Of a stretch of DNA of 64,000 nt, positions 12,180 through 23,172 are shown one piece after another. The stretch is from Coprinus comatus (Eukaryota; Basidiomycota; Agaricomycetes; Agaricales; Agaricaceae), in contig JAWPGT010000037.1 of the NCBI GenBank assembly GCA_034638255.1, positions 62,001-126,000 of the forward strand, read 5' to 3'. Every line of letters starts with the position of its first letter. The stretch's first letter is position 1. The notes below the pieces were generated by a model, which was not told the origin of the DNA, did not search any database, and saw only the letters and a list, made by a program, of their open reading frames with translations. Both the position numbers and the translations under genes were made by a program.

Positions 12180-13699
12180 CTATTGCTTTAATACAGTTCC
12201 ATGTCGAACGAATCCACTGAGACCAGGAATCGTTTGGTATGCCGACCAGGTATACAAATCACTCGAATCAGAGTAGATGTACTTGCCTACAACATAATAG
12301 GAAACATGAAAGAGGATGTCGAAAATCCAAAAAAAAAAACACACACACACACACACACAATCAGACAGTTCGATCAGATTCAGAACGAAATAAAATAAAA
12401 GCTAAATTTAGACTCACCGCTACTATATCCATCAGCGTACCTAATAACCCAAAAAAGAGAAGAAAAAACCAATACATCAGTAACTCGGTTATTTCATTCA
12501 ACTAGAGGAGGAGAAACTCACAATCTAAACTTCCCATTCGGTAAAACCGTAACACAAGAACCTTCAGCTTGACCCCATCCAGCAAAATCACCTTTTTGTA
12601 CAAAACTATAAGGTCCCGTAAGTGAAGAAGCAACAGCGTGTTCGACATGTTTTTGTCCATTTGTTTCAGCTTTTGCGAATATGTGGTATTGGTTACTGGA
12701 GAAATGAATACACGAAAATGTAAATGTAAAGGAATAAAGTAATCAGCTTCCTTGCCACACTAGTTATGAAAAGGAAGGGGAGGTAAAACTTACTTGAGAT
12801 AAACAGGGAATGTATCAATATACCCAAGACCTGAATTTGAAATACCAGACATAACGACAGGACCAGACCAAGATTTCAAAGTACTATCATTCGCGGTGAA
12901 TACGTAAGGAAGGAAAGGACCATAGCTTCCTGTCGATAATGAAACGATGATATTGAGTTTACCGGTTTTGGGGTCTTTGAAGAATTCCTACAAAAAAGCG
13001 AGAGAGAGAGAGAGAGAGAGAGAGAAGTGATATCAATATTACTTAACTCGGAGGGAGTAGGAAATTAATAGAGCTAGACTTACGGGCGCCCATGTATTAA
13101 CTGGTTTAATGACAGATGTAGATCCTGTTTGGATGGTTGCAATTAATGACCAGTTGATCAAATCTGAGCTACTCTGTATATGGTGAATTTATTATTTATT
13201 GATGAGACATTTAAAGGTACTCGTACTCACAGCAATAGCAAAGTTTTGTCCGCTCCAATTGGTGGTATCTACAATAACAATCAACCCTATACCCAGCCTT
13301 AAGCATGCCAATGAAAGGCTCACATGCGATATAATATTTTCCACTACAAAAATCATCAATCATGGCACGAAGGAAAGAAGATAGAGAAATAGGTACGTGT
13401 ACTCACTCAGTATGCAAAATAAGACTAGGATCCCTGATAAGACCGCTTGGAGGCGTATAAGCTGGACCCTTCAACAAATTAAAATTGGTCCCATCATTCG
13501 AAGTATAAACATAAAGATTCGACTCTGAAGCAGATGTGAAAGCTGTGAAGACATAAGGAGAAGCAACAGCTCGTTTGAATAACTCCGCTGATAACGCCGG
13601 TGTAGTATCAGTGACAGTGTTGTTAAGAGGTGTTGGTGACGATAAAGTTAAAGTGCAGAGTGCACTTAATATTAGAGTTACGAAACCAAGCGAGAACAT
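12180..13699 (-). CDS. Secreted GH43-like five-bladed propeller glycosidase
   Basis: This is a probable extracellular arabinan/xylan-type hydrolase. The start MFSLGFVTLILSALC is a signal peptide. The mature part opens with SPYVFTAFTSASESNLYVY and has the GH43-like catalytic-base region IRDPSLILHT, then DGKYYIAYTTNWSGQNFAIA, SSSDLINWS, NTWAPEFFKDPKTGKL and QAEGSCVTVLPNGK (candidate acid Glu). It ends FVRHGTVLKQ. One exon is only 20 nt (13324-13343); without it DGKYYIAY is lost and the frame breaks. The last intron (about 12300-12415) holds a (CA)n run and an intron near 12990-13080 a (GA)n run. A TATA box lies about 90 bp upstream. Family is likely, substrate unknown; it stands alone without other carbohydrate-active genes nearby. 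Confidence 0.88.
12341..12359. repeat. (CA)n microsatellite in the last GH43-like intron
   Basis: About nine CA units preceded by an A-run; intronic, so a TG/T tract on the transcribed strand. Confidence 0.8.
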
Positions 13700-13789
13700 T
13701 TCTCTTTGCCGACAAGAAATACAAGTTGAAGAACTCAAGGTGTAAGGAGTTGGAAGAAAGTAGAAGGACGAAAAGATGATTTAGTGATG

Positions 13790-13796
13790 TTATATA
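13790..13796 (-). promoter_or_regulatory. TATA box of the GH43-like gene
   Basis: TATATAA on the minus strand, about 90 bp upstream of the ATG at 13699. Confidence 0.55.
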
Positions 13797-13799
13797 TGC

Positions 13800-14690
13800 A
13801 TGCGGTGTTTTAGAGAGAAGACGTTGTTAAGGCTGTTCAGAATATCCTTCGGTTGAATTATGTTGAAGTTAGGAAAAATAACGGGTCTTTAGAAGCATAT
13901 GGTCTCAGTAGTTCTGAGTCGCTTGGTCCCATCTTGTGACAGTGAGACGGCCCGCTTTGTGTTCGTATATTCAATTATGCTGATCAAACGGTGCGGGGCG
14001 CTCTGAAAGTGTTGAACGTTACATCGTCAATTGCTATCATTATACTAGTGGTAACTCCATGGCTATACCTTCAAAGATGGTACAAGGCTATTGTACGCCT
14101 GTACAGCTTCTACTAGAGCTTCAAGTGGCGTGGATACATGAGGTACAGCGCATATCAAGAAAAAGAGAAGGCCCGTCATCTGATAACCCCTTCTCTCACA
14201 TGCAGCTTGAGAATGACGTCATCATAACACCCAATGCCCGGAATTGACGCGCGGAATCATGTTGAGACTAACTTGTACATTACTTTGTACACTGGTTGCA
14301 AGGTGTATAGTCCAACCACAATATTTTGACTTGGTGTGATGGAGATTAACTGAGGTATGTGCTGGAGGGATTGTTATTCGGGCCAAGCCCACACTGTAGA
14401 TTGCTGTGGAGTGAAATTGATGGATTGATGCACGCCAATTTATTGTTAGCAACCGATCACAACTGGTATATCGTTGTTAACCTCCCTTACTTGATCCTCG
14501 CAGTTTGGTGCATACGATACGAATGTAAAAAGCTGATAAAACTTCAATAGACGCTTGCTTTGTTTAAATAGCCTCGACACTACACTAGGCAAACCGCCAC
14601 ACTGCTTTTGATACAGATAATAATGGTGTGCCATATGCTATTCTCGTTATTCATGTAGACTCATGAATGCCAATACGGGAGGGGTTCAGA
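13800..14690. other. Divergent intergenic region
   Basis: This lies between the minus-strand GH43-like gene and the plus-strand Gly-rich gene, so it should hold both promoters. No coding gene is supported. Confidence 0.5.
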
Positions 14691-14695
14691 ACCGT

Positions 14696-14702
14696 TATAA
14701 AA
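14696..14702 (+). promoter_or_regulatory. TATA box of Gly-rich family gene 1
   Basis: TATAAAA about 72 bp upstream of the ATG at 14768. Confidence 0.55.
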
Positions 14703-14767
14703 TGTGTATGCTTCTATTATACTCTCTCACATCTACTAATCGCCCTCTCGCTCACTTTGACTTCACT

Positions 14768-15864
14768 ATGTTCATCCCAAAAATCTCCACATCAACAGAA
14801 CTTGAGAGGAGGCGTGTTTTGAAGAAGAAGAAAACAGGGAGAGGCAGCGGAAGTACCAGTTCGACTTCAGACAAAGAGAGTAGTAACAAAGGCTCCAATA
14901 TCTGTTTTTCTGGACAATGTAAAAAGGCGACACCATATAGTAATGGTGGTGGACCTACTACTACCATTCCTGCGGGACAACGTTTCTCCGGTCGATTGAT
15001 TGGTGGAGGTACACGGGAAGAAATTTATGGCAATAGGTATGTAGGTCATAGACTTCGAAAGTATTGTATTCAATTCTTTGATATGAAGTACCTACGGAAG
15101 CGGCTATGGTACGCATTGCTCATCTTGCCATGGTCCAGGTGTAAGAGGTCGACCATTCCCGTTTTACTTTTGGCCAATAGTATGGGGTGGAACATCTCTA
15201 GTTATTTTTGATTCCTATCTTGACTCCAACTCAGAGGTAAGCGCTTAACCGAAACCTCGGCACTCGTTCTTTTTTATTTCGATTCTGACGCTTGTTTATC
15301 CAGTATGGTGGAATTGACGATAGCGAAAGACCAGGCGGTTCTCTTTTCGTTACTTCACTCTCTTCTCCATCTACCAACACCATATTCCGTCTCATCTCGG
15401 ACAGTACAACCGTTAACGAGCTAGTCATCGATATCAGTACAGAATGTCAAATCGAATTGGGCAACAACACACCTCTCACTCCCATATCGTTGTTGGACTT
15501 TTCCGCCCAAACTTCTCCTAACGAGTTGGCAGCTCCTAGACCTGAACAAGCAGTTCAATATTATCGTGCAAGCTCGATCGTACTCACATTAGACGGGTAT
15601 AACAACTCCGCCACACATGCCATTGTTACTAATTCCCAGTCGGATATTAATAACTCACTCTTATTTCCACTGGAAGATTCTCCACTACCCCAGAATATTG
15701 ATCTCCAGCTTTTGACATGTTTGAATGAGACAATTGGGATGACTGCTCCTTTGATTGATTCCACTACTAGCAGTGGGTGCAATAGAGGGTTTTCGGATAT
15801 TGTACCTTCGTACTATAATTTGGTTTCTTTGGTTTTGTCGCTGTGGATGTTGATATATGACTAG
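14768..15864 (+). CDS. Gly-rich family orphan protein, copy 1 (325 aa)
   Basis: I do not recognise this family. Three exons (14768-15036, 15089-15236, 15304-15864) give 325 aa. Order of parts: basic Ser/Gly-rich N-terminus; block YSNGGGPTTTIPAGQRFSGR; TYGSGYG; GRPFPFYFWPIVWGG; YGGIDDSERPGGSLF; a polar region with VQYYRASSIVLTLDGYNNSA; CLNETIGMTAPLID; then a hydrophobic C-terminus (LVSLVLSLWMLIYD). It has no clear N-terminal signal peptide, so it may be tail-anchored, or the hydrophobic end may be a GPI-type signal. The start MFIPKIS is supported by the paralogue's MFVPGIS and a TATA box upstream. The second exon is 148 nt, the same as in copy 2, and intron positions match, so the two are true duplicates with marked protein divergence. 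Confidence 0.82.
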
Positions 15865-16840
15865 TTGATTTGGATTGTATGTTTTTGAGTAGTAGTTTGT
15901 TCGAGTTTGTTTCTCGTCTTTTGCGACTATTCTTGCGTAACAGCACGTGACCCCTTTTTTGATCGTAATATATATGTAATAACATTGTTCTAGACTTCTA
16001 GTTCTTACTTCAATGAAGTTGGTCTTGTTTCAAGTTCTTACGCCATGTTCTTTCCTCCATCCCGCTAAACACGCGCTTTTTCGTGGCTGTGTGACATGCG
16101 TACAATGTAGTAGGTGATTTAGAAGATCAATTAAGAAGACTCAATTTCTCAACCAAACAGGTTCAATGGTTACAATTTGAATGCTGTGTATCCGAGAAAA
16201 GAACAAATACTCACAATGCGAATCTGGTGTCTTGTGGGTTGAATAATAGTAGCTATATTCGCATAACAAAAAGAAGACACCAACACATTGTGTACTGGAA
16301 TTTAAAAGGCATTTGGGGGCTCGGAATCGAAAACAAACAAAAAAACATCACTGAACGATGAAGACGACTTATCCTTATCATTGATTTCTGAACACAGAAC
16401 CATCAAGTCTATTAACAGCCTCCTTGCTTGTTGTACCATTAGTTCTTCGTTCTTCTCTGTCCCAGACAGAATACAAATACCAATATCAACAACAGCCTCA
16501 AGGTTGTTACAGTGAGTCATTTACACATTCACACAAACGAAAATGGTAATTGACAATTGTGAAGTGCTGCGGCAAGCGACCCTGGCTGCTTCGGCAATAA
16601 CCTTTTTAGACCATTTACTATTTTAGAGTCATCCCGCCATTGGACACCTTGCTTTCTTTGACTCTTGAGCGCGATTAATCATCATGAGAAGCTCCATTTG
16701 GGGTTTGTCCAAGGTACGACCAATACTTCAACACATTTCTAAACAGCAAAATGTAACGAAAACAAGATATGGGTTTGTGACAAGCGCAGTGTGGTTCATT
16801 ACAATAATGTGGACTTGGACTTGTCACGACTTTATCCCGT
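15865..16840. other. Interval between the two Gly-rich genes
   Basis: 3' flank of copy 1 and promoter of copy 2. No gene supported; a short minus-strand frame at 16302-16520 has no recognisable features. Confidence 0.45.
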
Positions 16841-16844
16841 GGGC

Positions 16845-16851
16845 TATAAAA
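16845..16851 (+). promoter_or_regulatory. TATA box of Gly-rich family gene 2
   Basis: TATAAAA about 140 bp upstream of the ATG at 16990, in the context GTGGGCTATAAAAGAAGG. Confidence 0.5.
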
Positions 16852-16989
16852 GAAGGCGTAGGCGGCCTGGAATTATCATCATCATCTTCCTGCCCTTTCT
16901 TCTTTTCTCTTGAGCCTTAGTAGTCTCAAAGGCGAATCGCTCTGAACGTCCTTCAAGAAATTTACGACCCCTCCTCCGAACCATCCGAT

Positions 16990-18068
16990 ATGTTTGTACC
17001 AGGTATCTCAGAACCGGAGAGACTCGAAAAGAGGAAGGGCGGTGGTCGCGGTGGAAAGGTCGGTAGCGGTGGTAGCGGTGGTGTTTCTCATTCAACAGCC
17101 TCTGGTGGTGGAACCCATAGCTATGGGGCAGCTCCTGTAGGTTTCCCTGGTGCCGGTACTCACTCCACAAGGTCATACAGTAATGGTGGAGGTCATACTT
17201 TTCCGATCCCCGCTGGTCAAGCTTTCAGTGGTCGACTAGTGGGGGGTGGAACACGGGGGGAAATTTATGGCAATAAGTGAGAGTTCTTTCTTATTTATTT
17301 ATTTTACCCCGGCGGCTCTAATTCGACTATGATCTTCTTAGGACGTACGGAAGTGGGTACGGGGAACAGTACCCCATGCCAATAGAACGTGGTGTGGCAG
17401 GTAGGCCATTCCCGTTTTACTTTTGGCCAGTCGTTTGGGGGGACAACAATAATCGGACTGTCGAGGCATATCTCAATGCCACACAAGAAGTGAGCACTAA
17501 CTTACCGTGTAATTACTAATTGCTTACTTACAATGATCTCGATTATCTTTACTAGTACGGTAGTGTCGATAACACGACAAGACCGGGTGGAATACTACTG
17601 AAAGTTCCACTCCGTTCCGGTAAATCTTCTAACACCAGCTTGGTGTTACTCGCAGACTTTGGAACCATCAGGTTCCTCATAACTGACATCGTCTATGAGT
17701 GTCATGAGCTACTTGGAGTTAGTGAAGACGACGTCAGGAAATTCAATGCGACACCGGTGAACTTTGACTTGACACCAATACCTCGACCAGAAGAGGTCAT
17801 ACAATACTACCGGGCATCATCAATAGCGCTCACTCTTGAGGGTTATAAAAACTCAGCTACACGTACGAATGTTTCCAATGGTAAAGAACCTCAAGATACT
17901 CCGATACCTGATTGGGTCGATATGAATCTCGTCACCTGCGTTAATGAGACCATTGGTACCGCGGCTCTATTAGTCGATGGTGGTCCTGGAATGCTTATGG
18001 CTATCCCTTCAAATTCTGGTTTGGTCTTTTTGGTTTTGGTTGTTTCGACTATCCTGAGAGTTGTTTGA
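16990..18068 (+). CDS. Gly-rich family orphan protein, copy 2 (315 aa)
   Basis: This is a paralogue of the gene at 14768 with the same three-exon plan (16990-17276, 17342-17489, 17556-18068), giving 315 aa. It has a longer Gly/Ser-rich N-terminus, then YSNGGGHTFPIPAGQAFSGR, LVGGGTRGEIYGNKTYGSGY, GVAGRPFPFYFWPVVWGD, YGSVDNTTRPGGILLKVP, VIQYYRASSIALTLEGYKNS, CVNETIGTAALLVDGGPGM and the hydrophobic end SGLVFLVLVVSTILRVV. Conservation of the WP-VWG block, RPGG, the RASSI-LTL-GY-NSAT block and C-NETIG between paralogues marks the likely functional core. Asn-X-Ser/Thr sites are present, which would suit an extracytoplasmic location if the protein enters the secretory pathway. Function unknown. Confidence 0.85.
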
Positions 18069-18980
18069 TAGTATGGCTTAACTCCTCGGCCTCGGTCTCG
18101 GCTTTTGTGTGTGATGATTTTCCCGGAACATTTGTGTTCTCCTTATTGTTTCTGTTGCGTGTTCGGTGAAGATGTTTAGTGGACAGTTTTCTGCATTTCT
18201 TTTTTTAGAAATAATGTCTTTTTTATCCTGAAGAAGACGGAAGGAGGGTGTTCTCATCTTCACTTGGTTTTTGTCGCATGAGTATCCTGCATTCTGCATT
18301 GTATTGTCCGTTTCTCTTACTATGCTTATACCAAATATGATGTGCCGTTTGTAAATTTCGATACAGGCTGGCTGAGGGTCGTGTGAGGGTCAAGATTCAA
18401 TTGACAATACGAAAATTCGGTGAAAGTCAATCAAAACATCAACGCCATCGGCCGATACATAATCTCGGAATCCGGAACGTGATTGAATATGTAGTGAATA
18501 TGTAATATATATGTATTTTTGATTGAACATGTTACTACAGATATCGGAGAGCGATCGGAGAGTGCATATATGTGTATTCAAACGATCAAAACCCCTTGCT
18601 TCAGCTCCTCCTTCAAACATCAAAGTTGTCATATAGCTGTAGCGCCTGATATCCCAATCGCGTCTGATCTGATAAGCAGTAATTGAGACCAGGCTCTGGC
18701 TTCCGAATTCCCGGTCTTTCGAGGTAGAGTCGGACTTCGATCGACATATATATGACACTGTAAGTAGCAATTCTCCATTGTTGAATCTGATTAATCATTG
18801 AGTTCCGTGTTTCATATTGACACGTTTTGTTCAATGGGATAACAATGGCAATCAATGTAGCAGCTAGACCAGAGCTAGACCAAAGATGTGAACATCATTA
18901 TTCGATAATGGTTGCCGAATTAAACAATTGGGTTCTATGAGGTTCGAACCTGGGACCAACTTCGGACAAGTCCCACGTCC
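18069..18980. other. 3' flank of Gly-rich gene 2 with duplicated motifs
   Basis: No gene supported. The motif pair CATCGGCCGATA ... CAGATATCGGAG near 18449-18549 occurs again near 19950-20027 after the decayed third copy, so the duplication unit included this flank. Confidence 0.5.
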
Positions 18981-18989
18981 CACGTGACA

Positions 18990-19690
18990 TTGAACGCGTA
19001 ATGGGTGCACCCAGTCCCGTCTCCTCGTTTCAATCATCTCCTACATCTATCTTTATCTTGGACTATGGACACGATTTGGATGTAAAACTATTTTATACGG
19101 GTCAAGGACAAATACTGCAATTTAAGCACACAACTGATGGAAAACTCGACTCGTCACGACTTCTTTCTTTCTCGCGGACCGCTATGGATTATACTCCATG
19201 CCCTTTCATTCCTCTCAAGCTCTAGTCTCTAGTCTCGAAGTCAAGTCAATTTGAATGTCCACACACCATAACTTAGCTTAACTTCTACTGGATGTTTCAA
19301 AGTCGAAAGCTCGGGGAACTTCTGTGCCTTCTATATAGTGATAGCATCGGACGAGGTGATGGTTATGGCGGTCCAAGTGTCATAGGTTCTAGTAGAGGTG
19401 GAACTTACCACAGACCCATAACAGGCTTCCGCTGGAATTTTTCAGGTCAACTATATTACGTGAAGGTAATGGTTGTAATTTTGTAATTTCTAATTGTGGG
19501 TCATTTACAGGCCAATCGCTCAAGCGCTCAGGCTTTATGTTGACTCTCGACTCAATGTGTTGCTGTCTCTGTCTCTGTCTCTGTCTCTGTCTCTGTCTTT
19601 GTCTTTGCGATAGAATAATGGGCAACTTATCTTTGATTTTAATGTTATTGCCGTTGTATTTGATGTCTGATGAAGGTGTTTAGGTACGAG
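18990..19690 (+). pseudogene. Decayed third copy of the Gly-rich family
   Basis: Nucleotide colinearity with copy 2 shows a former third tandem copy. The promoter-side block CGTCACGACTT followed by a C/T-rich stretch ending in CTCTAGTCTC matches the copy-2 leader. At 19390-19460 the translation SSRGGTYHRPITGFRWNFSG resembles the STRSYSNGGGHTFPIPAG/FSG region. The 3' flank (CTTTTTGTCGC...TATCTCTTACTA...ATATGATGG) matches the copy-2 downstream sequence. No continuous reading frame survives and the second and third exons are not found. A TCTCTG repeat (about 19567-19600) sits inside it. Confidence 0.5.
19567..19600. repeat. (CTGTCT)n hexamer microsatellite
   Basis: Five to six tandem CTGTCT units inside the decayed third Gly-rich copy. 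Confidence 0.8.
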
Positions 19691-19699
19691 TGGGTGGGT

Positions 19700-22600
19700 T
19701 TGACGTTTTTTTTATGACATGTTTTTTTTCCTCTTACTAACTTTTTGTCGCTTCAATATCCAGTATGTAGTATATTCTTCGTATCTCTTACTAAGTGTTA
19801 TGATATGAAATATGATGGCTTGGGTTTGAAGATTTAACGCTCTGAAGGTTCAAGTGGGTTGTCTGCGGAAATGCTTGAATGTGCTTGGAATCAATCACGA
19901 TCGATTCAATACATGATGCCAAATGGTAAAAATCAACGTCGGGATCGACACCATCGGCCGATAATGATCGGAGAGTTGATTGCTGTTAAATCTATTGAAT
20001 ATTTAGAGCTGACACAGATATCGGAGGTGTAGATATGATGTTCAACCTTTCAATGAAGCACCAACTTAGAGTCATTAAATCTGATATTCGACTCATGTGT
20101 TTGATAAGTAATAATGACTCTAGACTTCCCGAGCTACCGTAAGAGTCGGAGTCGGGGATTGCGAATTGGACTCCTTTTAGGAGAACACCTGTTCGCTAGT
20201 ACCTGTGACATCATCTTCAAGCCCACATCATACTCTGAGTACTTGAATGCATCATTCCTAATACAATGATTCACAGAATCACTCCGTAGAGTCAATCTCA
20301 TAGCGCTTTTTTGATGGTTAGGGCTCTATTTACTTACAGTAAGTACATTTGAGACGGTCCTTCGCCGATGCTGTACTATTTGCCACCAATGATACTAGTA
20401 CCTCCATAGCACTAGTCTCAAGACTGGTTGAGTTACCAGATCTATTTCAGAACTTGTTGGCGGAATAAGTTTGGATGATACTATGCAATGATCACTGATC
20501 ATCAATCATCATGCATCAGCACATCATGCACCAGTATCATTAAGGAGCATCATTGGCGACTCCAAGGACCCCAATATACAAGTCGAAGGTTGGTTGGTAA
20601 TAGTACCTCTAACTGTTTGATTGCCAGCCTTTTCGGAAATAGGTTACCTACCATCATGTTGAACAATTTGAGACTACATCACAATATTAATCATTGTGAT
20701 TACTTTTGCGATGAAAAATCAAAGTTTCTAACAACTCCTAGAATCGCAGACTACCGTCAGATACTACATCATCACCATAGTGCATCATGATTTTCAGACT
20801 CTTTTTAAATTTGTATGTCATTTCAAAGTGTAGTTGCATTTGGTCTTGGTCCCGTCAACTCTAATTGTTGAGGCTACTCGGTACTAGTATAGTAAAGGTG
20901 AACTCGTAGCACTATCATCATGCCACCATGGGTGTATAGTGCTTAGTAAGTAATACAATATCTAATCTACTATAGCGTTACTCTGTAATTGGTGAAAGTG
21001 ATATAAGTGTAAAGTAGTACATCTGGTAGTAGTACTTGACCTCGAGGCCTTCAAGAAGAGTTCAAAGTCGACCTTGCAGAGCTTCACTCTTCTGGGTAAA
21101 ACTAATAGTAGAAGGACCCAATCAAGAAGCTTCGATTCGACCTCGACTTTAAATATCGGAACTTTGGTCATTACCCCATTGAAGGTTAGTTCTGGTGATG
21201 AAATTATGCATATGAATAGGTATGGAAGAGTTTGGATTTCGAATTCGAGGGTTTCATGATTAGTACACGTGTGTTTAATATTACGCAGTTCTTTAGAATT
21301 CTCAGGAAGACCAGTCGACTCTTCACTAGTACTCTTACTACATTGAGCATGATTTTGATTCAGGGTGGGAAGTCCAGAGTACCATCCTTCAACCTCAACT
21401 TGATGTGTTTAAAAAGAAAACGTTCATAGTTCGAGTTCAAAGGATATCGTATCTGATTGAAACTCACCAACTTCGACCATGAAGCCAATACTTTTTAACT
21501 AAAGAAAAAAGATAATATACATGAGGCCAAGCCAATAGTAAGTGGTTTGGTGGCGTAGACTAGATACATGAATATCTTTACGTTTTCTCTCTTGCAGAAC
21601 CACCGGAGGTTTCCAGTGACCGGGGAAGCCGTGGCATACTGTATAGAACGATGTAGTAGTACCAGTCTGAATAGGGTGCTTCTTGATGCTAGCCAATACC
21701 ACTACGAATTCGGACCCGCCTCGTCTCTCATGGAAACAGCTTACAGTATTACATCATAACTACTATTCCGTGTGTTCTGAGAGCTGAGGTTAGTAATTGA
21801 TATTCCGAAGGAAAAAGCACCTGCACTCTAACAAGGGCTCTAAGCCACAGTAGTATTCTCCTTTGTCGTCGTTACTGTATTATCACATCAAAAGGGAGCA
21901 TGATATTAATTAAAAATGTAGAATGTAGGGAAGCAATCAGATGGCGCGCTCATAAAAACATTTGAGCCTCGCAAATATACGTACGGTAAATTCAAATGAT
22001 TCTCGCTAGATGAATCATGAAACACGAGAGGGTACACACTGAAGAGAATCCCCTATCTACAAAGCCTTACGAAAGAAGCTTTCTGTGGTTCATCCTGAGC
22101 GGTTTATTATGATCCACAACACACAGCCTACGAATCGTTGTCAAGGTCATCCTAAAATACCACAGCCCGCGGATCTGAAGTTCTTGTATTTCCGTTAACT
22201 ACATTATCCCATTACACAAAGGGAAGTAAAAAGAAGTACACACAAGTGCCCATAACCATCAGGGTCCTGAGCCGACGGACGCTTGACATGTAGAATGAAA
22301 GATGACTATATGCAGTCTTATGTAGTGGGAAAACGTCGCGAAATGGGACGAGTTAAGCACAAAGGGATTTTTGAATTGAATTCTGAGGTTTTTTTTCGTG
22401 TATGGACGCCGGAAGAACGGACGTTGAGTATGTCGAAACTTGATGATTTGATGAATCATACGTGCCGAAATCAAGAGCTTAGCCAGAATCTGTAACCTGG
22501 TTCCAGAAGATAAACACGGAACTAAGGACCGAAGGAGATGAAAGCAAGGTAAGAAGTTCTGAATTCTCATGGTTGCCGATGGGCGTCCAGAGGCGTCAAT

Positions 22601-23120
22601 CTTCCCTGATAATAATGTAGAGACAGGACTGAGACAGGATGATCGAACAGAGATTGCTTTTCATAGTTGATAATATCTCGAGCCTCGAGTAGTGATTGAA
22701 GTGGGGGGAAGTGTATAAATGATCACGAGGCTAGTTGAGGTTAGTTTCTGATAGGAAGAATTTCCGAAAAAAGATGGTACCGAATGGGAGAAGTTCGAAA
22801 GAGAACAAGAGCAGAAGGACAAACGACGCACCAAATCCGACGGGATAAACTAATGGACGGATTTGGCAGGCAGGGCTCCCTCGAGTATAATACAAGACCC
22901 CGCCATATAAGATACAAGGGATTCGTTAACAAGTGTATCCTGTCCCGTATCCTTTCTTAATTATATCTAACGAGCAACCGTTGCACGGTTGACGATGTGA
23001 GTGCACTGCTCTCTCTGATGACCGATCTCAGAGAGCTGATGGAGGAACTGCAGTAATTAGCTCTAGCCTATATTACGACAGCAGTGACCGGGGTCTGTTT
23101 CGAAGATCTGCCCTGAAATC
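19700..23120. other. Gene-free interval upstream of the HMG gene
   Basis: About 3.4 kb with no gene I can support. The first part (to about 20060) is the duplicated flank of the Gly-rich family. Short frames near 20488-20790, 21074-21430 and 21568-21759 lack domain features and introns. The last kilobase should contain the HMG-gene promoter. Confidence 0.5.
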
Positions 23121-23127
23121 ATCCGCC

Positions 23128-23134
23128 TATAAAT
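23128..23134 (+). promoter_or_regulatory. TATA box of the HMG-box gene
   Basis: TATAAAT about 45 bp upstream of the ATG at 23173. Confidence 0.5.
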
Positions 23135-23172
23135 CCAGCCATCCAGCCTACCAAATCTCTGCCCACTTCAAC

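Noticed and set aside
18935..18955. GGTTCGAACC, as in a tRNA T-arm
   Set aside because: No A box, acceptor stem or anticodon arm can be folded on either strand at the right distance.
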